Shown here piece after piece: positions 53,609 to 63,869 of a stretch of DNA of 64,000 nt. The stretch covers positions 1 through 64,000 of the forward strand of contig CAUYUJ010019374.1 in the NCBI GenBank assembly GCA_963575745.1, written 5' to 3'. Source of the DNA: Prorocentrum cordatum. Taxonomy: Eukaryota > Sar > Dinophyceae > Prorocentrales > Prorocentraceae. Below the pieces are notes generated by a model. That model saw nothing but the letters and a program-made list of their open reading frames with translations, did no database searches and was not told the DNA's origin. The stretch's first letter is position 1, and each line of letters opens with the position of its first letter. A program made the translations under genes and the position numbers.

Positions 53609-55618
53609 ATGACACTGTTGCGCTGTATTCTCCCCTGGGCCCCAGGGGCAGAGACTGCGTTGCCTTTCGGCTCTGCCCTGAAGCTGCATGTCGCTGCTCA
53701 GGTCCGCACGCTAGGAAGAAAGAAGGCCATGGCTGTGGTTGCGCCCGGACCATCAGCTGCTGCCAGAGGGGTGCCACTGCCGCCACTGCTGGGCGCCGTT
53801 CAAAAGACGCGCCAGGATGCCAGGATGGCTCTTGAGAGGGGGCTCGGGGCCGATTCTGACTGCTTGCGTTTGGGGGAAGAGCAAGCTTGTTGTTCGGAGG
53901 CTCCTGCGCTCAGCAGCGCGTGTTCTCGTGCCCCCGCTGTGACAGCACAGAGAGCAAGCGAAAGGCCCACAGCTTGGCTCGAGTCGTCATCACAGCGGCG
54001 GGCGCGCGTGATGCCCCCGCCGGCCGCGCCACCCCGAGTGCAGGTCATCGCCGAGTGCTCCCCCGACGGCGCGCCGCCAGGGCGCACCAGGGCCCCCCGC
54101 CACGGCAGCCACGAGGCCATCGCCGAGGGCCCCTCCGACTGCGCGCCGCTGGGGCGCGCAAGGGCCCCGCGCCCCCTCCGCCATGGCAGCCAGGAGCGGC
54201 GGATCAGCGACGAGGCGCGGGGAGGCCCGCCGCTGCCTGCGTGCCGAGGCAGCCACGAGCGGCGGATCAGCGACGAGGCGCGGGGAGGCCCGCCGCTGCC
54301 CGCGTGCCGACAGGGCGCCCGCCAGGCGCCCGGCAGCGCGGAGAGCCACCCCCGCGGCAGCGGCGGCCACCGCGGGAGCGTCCTGGGCGGCGCCCGCCGC
54401 GCGGGCAGGCACGCCAGCCTGGAGCGGCCCCCGCAGCAGCCCGCGAGGCGCGCCTCTGCGCGCGGCAGCTTGCTGCGGGCGGAGCTGGCGCGAGGCGCCG
54501 CGGAGGCCGACGCCCGCGCAGCCGGCGCAGAGGGCGAGGTGGACCGCGAGGAGCTCGCAGAGGGCATCGGCATCCACAGGCCGAGCGAAGGGCCGCGGGC
54601 GCGCGAGGCGGAGCGGTCCGCGCCGGCCCCGGAGATGGCAGCGGCGGCCCGGCTTCTGCGGTGCGGGCCCGTGTTTTCGGGCTTCAGCGAGAAGGCTCTG
54701 GCCGACGTGGCGGGGGCCATGGAGGCGCGCACGTTCAGGGCCGGCGAGCCGATCTACCGGGAGGGGGAGCGTCAGCACTGGCTGGGCGTCTTGGAGTCGG
54801 GAACGGCGAGCGTCCACGTCGCTCTCGGTGCCTCCGACCAGGCTAGCGCCGAGCAGCCGCTTGCCGTGCGCGCGGGGAGTCACATCGCAGACATTCCAGA
54901 AGGCGGCCTCTTCGGGGAACTGGCGGCGCTGGGCATCCGGGAGCACCGCACCTCCACCGCCACTGCGGCTAGCGCCGAGTGCCGCGTCCTCGTGCTGCAG
55001 GCCGACGCGCTGGCCAGAGCTCTGCAGGCGCACCCCGACGAGGAGGTGCTGCTGACGCGGGCGGCGGACCGATGGCGCGCCTTCCTCGACTGGAGGCTGG
55101 CGGCACAGTGCCACCCTGAGCTCGCCTACCAGCTGCGCCGCGGCGCAACCGCGCGCGTCCTGGAGCCCGGCGAGTGTCTTGCCCTTGGCGCAGGCGGCGC
55201 CGAGCCTGGCGCCCTCACCGGCGACGGGCCAAGCCTGAGCGGGAGCACGGCGGTGGTGGAGTGCGGGCGCGCCGCCTCCATGGGCGAGCACGCGGAGGCC
55301 TACGGCCCCGGCGCCGCGATCTGCGACGAGGCCGTGCTCGGCGTGAGGGGCGCGGCGACCGTCGTGGCTGGCGACAGGCCGTGCCACCTGGCCCTGGTCT
55401 CCCGTGGCGCGTTCTGGGCCCTCGCCGCCCGCTTCGCCCGCGAGCGGGAGGCCTTCGTGCGGCTCGCGCTGGACCGCCTGCCGCTCGTGACCTTCGACGT
55501 GCTCTCCTGCCGCATGCTGGCGCACCTGCAGGGCTCCCCCGGCTTCTGGCGGGTGGTGCAGAGCTCCGTGCGGCAGCGCGTCGTGCACCCGGGGGCGGAC
55601 GTCTGCGGCCCGGGGGAG
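53609..55618 (+). CDS. Multi cyclic-nucleotide-binding-domain protein, exon 1
   Basis: 670 codons up to a proposed GA-AG intron; the start is uncertain (another ATG lies in frame at 53729). Residues 1-340 are low-complexity, with a 21-residue duplicated segment carrying RRIS at 197-200 and 218-221, a protein kinase A-type phosphosite. About 345-500 is a cyclic-nucleotide-binding domain: FRAGEPIYREGE (about 375), FGELAAL (435-441, the phosphate-binding cassette Glu) and a following Arg. About 505-635 is a degenerate second domain (ICDEAVLG and AATVVAG words). A third begins with VVHPGADVCGPGE and is completed by exon 2. The domains bind cAMP or cGMP in kinase regulatory subunits and channels, but no kinase or channel domain is visible in this window. 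Confidence 0.72.
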
Positions 55619-56061
55619 GAGGGCGGCGACGCTGCAAGGGGTGTGGCTGCTTACGCCGGGGTGTGGTGTGCGAGCGGCGCCGTCGGGGGCTCACGGTCAA
55701 GAGCTTGGGCTCAGCGCGCGTCGCTCCGCCGGTGCTGGCCCACCGCCCGCTGCAGGGCGGCACGCTGTCCGCGTCGCAGTGCCCGGGCGTCCATGTGCCG
55801 AGCTTTGTCGGTCCTCCCGCCCCGCGGAGCGGAGCGACGCGCTGTAACTGCCCGCTTGCACGACACAGCGTGCCGCCGGGGCCGCCGCGGCGACACGCTA
55901 TCCAACAGTTCCCGACCGTATGGGCACCGCGCTGCGCCAAAGGTTTGAGGAGCCCTCGTCGGGGCGCTGCGGAGGTCCACGTCGAGGTCCTCGCTCGCCC
56001 TCCTGGGCGCGAGCTGCAGGCCACACCCTGAAGCCAACCGCACCCTTCGGAGTCGCCGGAG
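55619..56061 (+). other. Intron 1, GA-AG, bounded by 14-bp direct repeats
   Basis: ggaggagggcggcg occurs at both edges (55615-55628 and 56058-56071). Within that repeat only one register gives a plausible splice pair: GA at 55619 and AG at 56060-56061. It keeps phase 0 and joins the halves of a binding domain (CGPGE to EGGVLTFF). GA donors are known in dinoflagellates. The direct repeats resemble a target-site duplication, so the intron may have arisen by insertion. Confidence 0.72.
55692..55921. mobile_element. Inverted-repeat element inside intron 1
   Basis: The left end (cacggtcaagagcttgggct) and right end (tccaacagttcccgaccgta) are imperfect inverted repeats. The interior shares ccccgcggagcggagcga, gccggggccgcc and gctggccca words, in order, with 4754-4973. 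It lies 73 bases from the donor and 140 from the acceptor, so either it is nested in a larger inserted intron or the outer parts have diverged. Confidence 0.7.
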
Positions 56062-56349
56062 GAGGGCGGCGTGCTGACGTTCTTCCAGGAGGGGCTCGCG
56101 GAGGTTGTCATCGGCGGGCGCCGGGTGCGGCGGCTCGGGGCGGGCGACTCGTTCAACGAGCTCGGCTTCCTGTGCGGGGTGGGCCGGCGCGGTGCGACGG
56201 TGCGGGCGCTGGAGCTGTGCGTGCTGCAGGAGCTGCGCCGCGCCGACATCGAGTACCACCTGACCCGCCACCACGCCATCCGCGCCTGCTTCCGGGAGCT
56301 GACGAGGCTGCGCCCCCACTTCAAGAGGGACCTGTCGATCGCGGACCAG
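56062..56349 (+). CDS. Multi cyclic-nucleotide-binding-domain protein, exon 2
   Basis: Exactly 96 codons in phase 0. It completes the third binding domain: GVLTFFQEGLAEVVIGG, then LGAGDSFNELGFL (phosphate-binding cassette with the Glu), GATVRA and a C-terminal helical part (LRRADIEYHLTRH). The ATVRA word is closer to the Thr-containing cassette of cGMP-type domains than is domain 1. The exon ends GCGGACCAG before a GC donor at 56350. If the intron were not removed, the frame would run on to a stop at 56442 without adding domain sequence. Confidence 0.75.
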
Positions 56350-57681
56350 GCGAGCGGCGCTGCAACGAGAACAGTGAACAGCAAGCGTGAGCCAGCTGCA
56401 CAGGCCGTCGCGCGTGGGCCGCCCGCGAGCGGTCGCGCGTGAGCGCTCTCTTCTCGGCGCGGCGTGCCGCGCTAGCTGCCTGGGTAGGCCACCGCGTAGG
56501 TCACCGTCAAGGATAGAGGGAACGGGTCTTGGGCCACGGGGCTTTCCCCAGGAGCAGCTCATCGCCCTGAGCCGTTTTTGTCATGGTCGCGAAGCCCGAG
56601 AAGGAGGGGGAGGAGGAGGAGGAGGAGGAGGAGGAGGAGGAGGAGGAGGAGGAGGAGGAGAGGAGGAGAGGGGAAGGGGAAGGAGGGGGTGGAGGAGGAG
56701 GAGGAGGAGGAGGAGGAGGAGGAGGAGGAGGGGAGGGGGAGGGGAGGAGGAGGAGGAGGAGGAGAGGAGGAGGAGGAGGAGGAGGAGGAGGAGGAGGAGG
56801 AGGGAGGAGGAGGAGGAGGAGGGAGGGAGGGGAGGAGGGAGGAGGGAGGAGGGAGGAGGGAGGAGGGGAGGAGGAGGAGGGAGGAGGAGGAGGAGGAGGA
56901 GGAGGAGGAGGAGGAGGAGGAGGCGAGGGGAGGAGGAGGGAGGGGGAGGGGAGCAGGAGGAGGAGGGAGAGGAGGAGGAGGAGGGGAGGTGGAGGAGGGG
57001 GAGCAGGAGGAGGGGGAGGAGGAGGAGGAGGAGGAGGTGGAGGAGGGGGAGGTGGAGCAGGGGGAGGAGAAGGAGGTCGTGGAGGAGGAGGAGGAGGTGG
57101 AGGAGGGAGGAGGTGGAGGAGGGAGGAGGCGGAGCAGGAGGAGGGGGAGGAGGAGGGGGAGGAGGAGGGAGGAGGAGGACCCCCAAAGCGCCGAACACGT
57201 TCCGGGGCCCCCTTCCTCCAGGACACGCCTCCTTCATGGTGCGTGGGTGATGCTGCCCCACCGTCGCGCGCAGCACTCCTCTCGTCGCCCGGGTGGGCGT
57301 CCTCACCGACACTGGCGCGCAAGCTGCCCGCGTAAGGTTGCGCGTGAGCGCCCGCGCTTCAGTGTAGCTCAGCATCGGTTAACCGACCCCCGTCCCCCCA
57401 TCCACATCCCCCATCCCCCCATCCCCCCATCCACATCCCCTTCGAGACCCCCACCAGATGACCACCCCACTCGGGGATGCACCCCTCGAAACCCGAAGGG
57501 AACGACCTATATCCCCATCCAGGGGGGTCAATCGGCCAGTGGAGCGAGCCCAGCCCACGCCGCTGGGGATGGGGATCGGTTCAACGATGCTCAGTAGCGA
57601 TCCGCCCGTGCGGCCCGCATAAGCCGCCGCGTAGGGTCGCTATGCCATCCCGCGTAAGGCCCGTTTCTTGTCGCCGCTCAG
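56350..57681 (+). other. Intron 2, GC-AG, with polypurine tract and array-repeat remnant
   Basis: Donor CAG|GCGAGC and acceptor CGCTCAG|GTG, phase 0. The interior holds a GGA tract (56598-57178). The last part (about 57290-57380 and 57600-57681) consists of block B/C sequence of the HNH array (cactggcgcgcaagctgccc; taagccgccgcgtagggtcg). The acceptor itself falls where the array block reads cgtcgctccag, so the splice site seems to be supplied by the repeat. Confidence 0.65.
56598..57178. repeat. (GGA)n polypurine tract in intron 2
   Basis: About 580 bases of GGA/GAG with GGGGA interruptions, pure purine on the coding strand apart from a few bases. Frames encode only Glu/Gly/Arg on plus or Pro/Ser/Leu on minus. 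Confidence 0.92.
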
Positions 57682-57860
57682 GTGAGGCTGCTTGAGGGCG
57701 TGCACTTCTTCGCTGGCCTGCCGCACCCCTTCCTGGAGGACGTCACCTGCCAGCTCGAGGACAGGGTCTTCCTCCCAGGGCAGGCCATCCTTCGAGCCGC
57801 CGAAACTGGCGAGGTCCTCGCGCTGCCCTTTGTTGATGAGTGGGCTTGCTTCAGGTGTTC
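57682..57860 (+). CDS. Multi cyclic-nucleotide-binding-domain protein, exon 3 (end not resolved)
   Basis: Phase 0 continuation starting VRLLEGVHFFAGLPHPFL, which is the N-terminal helix of a fourth binding domain, followed by EDRVFLPGQAIL, the usual first strand pair (FxxGxxI). Resemblance then fades: RAAETGEVLALPF could be the next strand or intron. The frame stays open to 57939. The rest of the gene is either far downstream or lost; I found no later exon in the window. Confidence 0.5.
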
Positions 57861-57944
57861 TGTATTCTGCTCTGGGCGACTGGCCTGTGTCGTCGTAGTC
57901 GACCGTCGACGCGCTTGGATGAATGGTCTGCGTCGGTGAACTGT

Positions 57945-58165
57945 GTCGTGGCAGTCGGCCGTCGGCTCGCTTGGATCGGCATGGCTCTGGTCGGTGAGCT
58001 GCGTCGTCGCAGTCGGCCGTCGGCTCGCTTGGGTCGGCATGACTCTGGTCGGCGACATGGGTCGTCGCAGTCGGCCGTCGGCTCGCCTGGGTCGGCATCG
58101 CTCTGGTCGGTGGGCTGGCAGTCGGCCGCCGGCTCGCTCGCTTCGGCACGGCCCTCGGCCGCGGC
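57945..58165. repeat. Minisatellite, about 58-bp unit, four copies
   Basis: The words cagtcggccgtcggctcgct and tcggcatggctctggtcggt recur at about 57950, 58010, 58068 and 58120. The last copy is shortened. Confidence 0.8.
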
Positions 58166-59040
58166 GCGTCCTTCCCCTCTCTCCTCTCTTGCAGTGCACC
58201 CAGGCTGCTGCGCAGCAGCGCTGTGGCCGCCCGACCGCTCTCCGTGAGCGCCACCTCCGCGCCGAAAGACAAGGCTTCGGCATGGCTCGCGTCCGCACGC
58301 GTGGCGTCGGCACGGCCGGGGTCGGCGCAGCCTCGCGCGCTCCACCGGCGCCGTGCGTCGCAGAGGCGGCCGTCGGCGCGCCAGGGTTTCTGCGTGGGGC
58401 CGGTGCGGGCCCTGTCAGCTGCACCTCTCGGATTGCACCCCATGCTCCTGGCTCGCACAGACTGTTGCCACGCGTACCCCCGTTTCTCTCGAGCAGTTTC
58501 GATTCGGTTCCCCCGTGCCGAGGCCAGGCTTCTACGCCCCTTCTCTGCGTAGTGGCAGGTGTGATGCACGAGCGCTCGTCCCGGATAGGAGTTCTCTCAC
58601 CATGCCCCCTGTACCCTTCGAGCCTGGCAAGTACTGTGCGGAGCACTCGCTTTGATCTTATAGGGGCATGTTCAAGGAAGCTGTGACAAGTCGTACCGTA
58701 CGGGCCACACATGCGCACATGTCAAGCTCATTGCAACCGACATCATGCGCTGTAACGTGCGAACAAGCGGATTGCGACATCGAACATTACACATGCGCCC
58801 TAAGTCACAAGATGGGTCAGAATTGTGTGCGCGCTGGCTGGAATCATACGAACACGCGGGCGCACGTCGAGTTCATTCAACTGTCGTCGCCCCCATCGCC
58901 CACTCCGCCAGATGACACCATGCGGGCCACGCGCGCGCGTCCCCCTGCGCGCGCACTGTCGGAGGCATTGCCAACCCATGTCGAAGTGATTTGCAGGCGA
59001 AGGTGTGCCAGAGTTCCTGCGTTCTTGCGTGCTTGCACTC
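58166..59040. other. No recognisable gene
   Basis: GC-rich to mixed composition. A pair of related words (cacatgcgcacatgtcaag at about 58709, cacgcgggcgcacgtcgag at about 58853) recur in other forms at about 59868 and 61265, so part of this is dispersed repeat. No convincing frame was found. Confidence 0.4.
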
Positions 59041-59370
59041 TCGCCATCCTCAGCACCACCATCAGCAACATCAGCAGCATCAGCACCACCATCGCCATCA
59101 GCATCATCATCGTCGCCAGCGTCACCAGCACCGTCGTCATCGTCGTTACCGTCATTCTCAGCAGCGCCGTCGCATCAGCACCACCGTCGTGCGCCGCAGC
59201 GGTAGCATCCTCGTCGTCGTCATCATTATCATTATCACCGTCACCGTCGGCATCGTCACCAACATCGTCGTCGGCGCCGTCGTCCTCATCGTTAGCGCAA
59301 CCACCATCAGCATCGCCGTCGTCGCCGACGTCGTCGTCGTCAGCATCATCACTCGCAAACCCGAGCTGTG
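59041..59370. repeat. CATCAG/CGTCGT trinucleotide-rich block
   Basis: Degenerate ATC/GTC trinucleotides. Frames give Ser, Ile or His runs depending on phase. Confidence 0.8.
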
Positions 59371-60299
59371 GATCTGAATGAGCTGTGCAGCTATTTGAGC
59401 TGTGCACAGTTGAGTTTTGCAAAATCCACTGCGCCATTTGAGGTTTGAACGGAATTGCTGGTGGATGGGTGGGATGTTTGCTTGCGCATTGGATGTTAAG
59501 AATTCAAGGCTTTCAATGTCAATTGTACTTGCACCCCGTATGGTGGATCTCACAAGATGCACCCAGTGTACAGCCACACACCGACTGCACTCCACACAAA
59601 GGTTCCTTATCCGACAAGAGTATGAAAGAGATCAGACTTCTACCACAACCCCACCCCACCCAACCCCACCCCGACCGAGGCCGGATTTACTTCACCCACT
59701 CCGCGGGCCGTTCGTGTTGTCAAAGGTTACGATGGACATCCTACGTTCCAAGTCAGGCCTTGCCCCTCCCACCGACACTTCTGGCCACAACTATTGTATG
59801 GTGCACACGCGGGGATCTAAGAAGTTCTGGTTCCGAAAACCCATCGAGAAATAGACGATGTGGGGCACATGCGCACGCCACCGCGGGCGCATGTCAAAAT
59901 CATTCAAAACCGCAGGAATTCGAACACTGTCAAGACATATCGCTTCAGAGTTTATCAGAAGCCAGTAGTTATCCAACATAGTTTTGTTCCACCGTTCTGT
60001 ACGCGCACTCCGTGACATCAAAATAAAACCAAGGTTTGTGAGCCACTTTGTCAAATCTGACCATTCGGGCCATTCGCGCGAGCTCATATCGAAAACGTGC
60101 AACCACCATCGCGCGCCCGCCAACTCTGGCATACCATACGGGCGCCACGCGTGTGTATCCGCAGGTGAACGTCGAGACTCTTCCAAAAGCATTGACTCTA
60201 TCATGACGTCAGCACAGGCAGACGCGTTAAACACGTACAGTTACGAATGCCAGATTCTGTTCCGTCAGAGTACTTCAGTGCCCCCGATGTTTTACCAGC
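59371..60299. other. No recognisable gene; one short shared motif
   Basis: ggatgggtgggatgtttgc at about 59464 recurs as gtgggtgggatgtttgcgcg at about 62318 and, diverged, at about 60760. The sequence is otherwise moderate in GC with short frames only. Confidence 0.4.
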
Positions 60300-60620
60300 G
60301 CGCACTTCCTCATCGTCCTCCTGATCATCACAATCGTTATTGTCATCGTCTGTCAGCGTCATCATCCGTATTATCATGATCGTCACCGACGCCATCACCA
60401 CCGTCATCGTCAATGCCGGCCGTCGCCTGTGTCGAATCGTTGCGCGCTGCATCATCATCACAAACACCATCGCCATCATCATTGCCAGCGGCATCGTTGC
60501 CATCGTCATCATCATCACCATCAGCTTCATCACAATCACGGACGTCGTCGACATCGCATCGTCCCCATTTCCCGGGCCATCACCATCGACATCAGCTCAT
60601 CACCTTTGTCACCGCCATCG
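60300..60620. repeat. CATCGT trinucleotide-rich block
   Basis: Degenerate ATC/GTC repeats similar to 59041-59370, on a moderate-GC background. Confidence 0.75.
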
Positions 60621-61039
60621 TTGTTGGCGTCGCGGTCGTCTCAATCGCCACCAACATTCCGCGACCTGCAGGACGGATCTGTCAGCGCGATTCGGTTCCG
60701 CGCGCCCGTACGCTCGTTGAGATATTGGCAGTGGTCTGCCAAAAAATAGCAGTTGGGAGGGTGGGGTGTTTGCACGAGCATGGGAAGTGGTCACGCGTGG
60801 ATGTTGCGGGGTGGGTGGATTCTCCTTTCTAAAAACAAAAATAGACTCTACCCCCCCCCCGCGGAGTTGTCGCTACCCCTTTCGGATATGTAAATCACAT
60901 ATGATTCTGACCACATGTCCATCCTAAATATGAAATCACAATGTCCCAGGCCAACCGGGTTCCCCCCCCTGAGGTTCCCTTGTAAAAAACACTATGCGGT
61001 GACATTTTCTGTTCTAAGATACAACTTTTTCGCGAATCC

Positions 61040-61500
61040 CTTGCAACAACAATTGGACGAAGTGCACACGCGCGCGTCGTCGCGCGCGCATGCCGAAATC
61101 CTTAGAAAACCTTCGGTGCCGGAAGGATTTCGCAATCGAGTTTCCAAAAAACATACAAAAACACAGGGTTTCGCAACACTGATTTGCTAAACAAGCTTCC
61201 GCGCGAGCTCTTGCGAAATCTTCAGAAAACCATAGGATTTTCACAAAATGCCACCTAACGGGCTTCGCGCGCGCGCATGTCGAAATCTGTCGAACGCCCT
61301 TGCGCGTGTGCCGTCGCGAGAATCCTCTGCAAAAAATAGGACGAAGTGCAGACGCTCGCGTCGTCGCGAGCGTATGCCGAAAACCTTCAAAACCCATAGG
61401 TTTCGGAAGGATTTCAACATCGTGTGTCCGAAAAACCTACAAAAACACAAGGTTTCGCAACACGGATTTTCAACAAAAGCGTGCGCGCGCGCTCTTGCGT
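61040..61500. repeat. Tandem duplication with about 293-base spacing
   Basis: About 61048-61210 is repeated at about 61341-61500. Both copies have gacgaagtgca, then a CG-rich run, aaaaccttc, ggaaggatttc and acaaaaacacagg or acaaaaacacaagg followed by tttcgcaaca. Divergence is around one base in eight by eye. Confidence 0.75.
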
Positions 61501-62081
61501 CGTCGTCGTCGTCGTCGTCGCCGTCCTCCCTCCTCCCGCGTCGTCGTCGTCGTCGCCTAATTACGTCGTCCTCTGTGTTTCCTCGTGTTCGTCGTCGTCG
61601 TCCTCTTTGGCGTCGTGGTCGTTTCCGTCGTCGTTGTCGCCGTGGTCGTCCTTCCTCCTCCGTCGTCGTCGTCGTCGTCGTCCGTCGTCGTCGTCCCTCC
61701 TATTTCGTCGCCGTCGTCATCGTCGTCGTCGTCGTTGTCGTCGTCGTCGTCTTCCCTCCTCCCTCGTCGTTGTCGTCGTCGGCGTCGCCGTCCTTCCTCC
61801 TTCTTCGTCGTTCGCGTCGTCGCCGTCCTCCCTCCTCCCTCGTCGTTGTCGTCGTTGTCGCCGTAGTCGTCCTCCCTCCTCCCTCGTCGTTGTCGTCGTC
61901 TTCGTTCGCGTTGTCGTCGTCCTCCCTCCTCCCTCGTCATTGTCGTCGTTGTCGCCGTAGTCGTCCTCCCTCCTCCCTCGTCGTTTTCGTCGTCTTCGTT
62001 GGCGACGTCGTCGTCGTCGTCGGCGGCGTCGGCGTCGTCGTCGTCCTCGTCGTCGTCGACGTCGGCGCCGTCGTCGTCGCC

Positions 62082-62120
<39 letters not shown>

Positions 62121-62285
62121 GTCGTCGGCGCCGGCGTCGTCGACGTCGTCGTCGTCGGCGTCGTCGTCGGTGTCGTCGTCGTTGTCGTTTTCGTCGTCGT
62201 CGTCGTCGTTGTCGTCGTCGTGGAAGTCGTCGGAGACGTCATCGGTGTCGTCGTAGTCGTTGTCGCTGGTGTCGCCGTAGTCGGT
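61495..62285. repeat. (CGT)n / GTCGTC microsatellite, 0.8 kb
   Basis: CGTCGT repeats are interrupted in the left half by a recurring cctccctcctccctcgtcgt spacer, seen at least four times. Frames yield Val/Ser/Arg on plus and Asp/Thr/Glu on minus. Confidence 0.92.
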
Positions 62286-62525
62286 CTTAAGAGGTTTTGC
62301 AAACCAAGTTGCGGGTGGGTGGGTGGGATGTTTGCGCGAGCAGTGGAGTCGACAACTCATGGGTAAAAATCAGTTGCAGCCCATAGATTGGACCACGCAG
62401 GGTGAAGTTTATGGGTTGCACAGAGCCGTTGTTTGGCGCCCACACGCTGACATCGTTCCCCAATCAGTGCTTGCACTGGGGGGGTCCCACTTCGTTCCTG
62501 GGTAATTCCACGAGGAGAAAAAAAA

Positions 62526-62669
62526 GCACAGACGCAACGAATCGTCGATTTCCCTGGAAATATGGGAAAATATGGGAAGTGTGGGGGAGACAAGAACCCA
62601 GAAAATATGGGAAAATATGGAGAATGTTGTTATTTGTGTGTGTATTTATTTGTGTGTCCCAGGGCCCCT
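62526..62669. mobile_element. Dispersed element D, copy outside the array
   Basis: gcacagacgcaacgaatcg at the left and tgtgtgtcccagggcccctc at the right. The interior has an internally repeated gaaaatatgggaaaatatgg. It is 10 kb away from the array, so the element is mobile or dispersed independently of HNH units. Confidence 0.7.
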
Positions 62670-62769
62670 CCATCATTGGCCTGCTCTTGCGGGCTCGGGC
62701 CCCGCGCCCGCCCCGGGCCCGTGCCGTGCCCGCTACTTACGCGCCTTGGCCGCGTGGCCCGAGCCTTGC

Positions 62770-62999
62770 GCCCGTGCCCGCCTCGCGCGCGCGTTGTGCA
62801 CTGGCTGGCTTGCTTTTGCCAGGGGACTTCGCCCAGAGCCGGCCCATGCCGAGCTAGGACGAGGACGAGCCCGTTCCAGAGCCTTCCGGAACGCCCAGGT
62901 TTTCGCCCGTGCCCGCCTCGCGCGCGCGTTGTGCACTGGCTGGCTTGCTTTTGCGAGGGGACGTCGCCCAGAGCCGGCTCATGCCGAGCGGGGCTAGGA
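62770..62999. repeat. Tandem duplication, 135-base period
   Basis: gcccgtgcccgcctcgcgcg starts both copies (62770 and 62905). Each runs for about 90 bases through gcactggctggcttgctttt to gcccatgccgagc or gctcatgccgagc. Confidence 0.88.
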
Positions 63000-63000
63000 A

Positions 63001-63869
63001 ACGGTAGCTCTTAACCGTGAGAAAATAAATTACCGTGAAAAAAAAAACAATACAAACATGTAAAATCAACACGTAAACGTGAGACAAAAAAACACGTAAA
63101 AACAACACCTATAAACAACACGTAAAAAACCTTCTTGGACGAGGATGAGTCCGGTCCAGAGCCTTTCCGGAACGCCCTCAGAGCGTCCCGGAGCGCTCTG
63201 CGAAGGCCGCGAGACGCCCGATGCATCCTCCAGAGCCGCCGGATCCCAGAGACTCTCGATTTGCAGTGGAGGCCCATGCCAAGAGACACCCTGCTTGCCT
63301 CCAGGGTGCCCAGGGTGTCTTGGGCTTGGGTGGCTCTGCGACGGAGAGTGCGACGCCCCCCGCACCGAACATCAGTGGATGTCCCGGGGTCTCAGGGCTG
63401 GGCTTCTTGTGGAAGCTTTCTTGTGGACTGGCCTCCAGTTCGAAGATCTTTCAAGAGCTCGTTAAAAAAGAAAAGGACATAAGCTCAGGAATCACAGCAT
63501 CATGACTTTCCTCTTTCTTTTTCATATGAAAATTTAGATGCAAACATGATTTCAATCATTTATTGTTTGCTTTATTTAATTTTAATTATGAAAAGAAAGA
63601 CCCGAAGTTGTCCTCGTCCTGGATCTTGGCATCGCTCGGACGTGTGCACTTTTTTCCCAGCGAGAACCACCGAGGACCATCCTGGACCATCGAGCAAACA
63701 AAAGCACGCACGAAGCCGAAAAAAAATGCACGGGACATGGACGTCCGAGCGGCGGCAGGGGTTTCGTCCTGCCAGGCGCGCCGCGTGCCCGCCCCGTGCG
63801 CTGCGGCGGGCTCCTCCAGAATCGTTGGCCCGGTGCCCGGCCGCGCCCGCCTCTCCCTTCTGGCCTGTG
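63001..63869. other. No recognisable gene
   Basis: A C/A-rich stretch with several aacacgtaaa words (about 63053-63130) is followed by about 63263-63330, a copy of the short repeat seen at 4246-4300 (gcctccagggtgccc). The remaining frames are short and lack domain features. Confidence 0.4.

Noticed and set aside
53609-55948. Single-exon gene running to 55948
   Set aside because: Past 55618 the frame enters the inverted-repeat element and loses domain similarity, while the continuation of the binding domain is at 56062.
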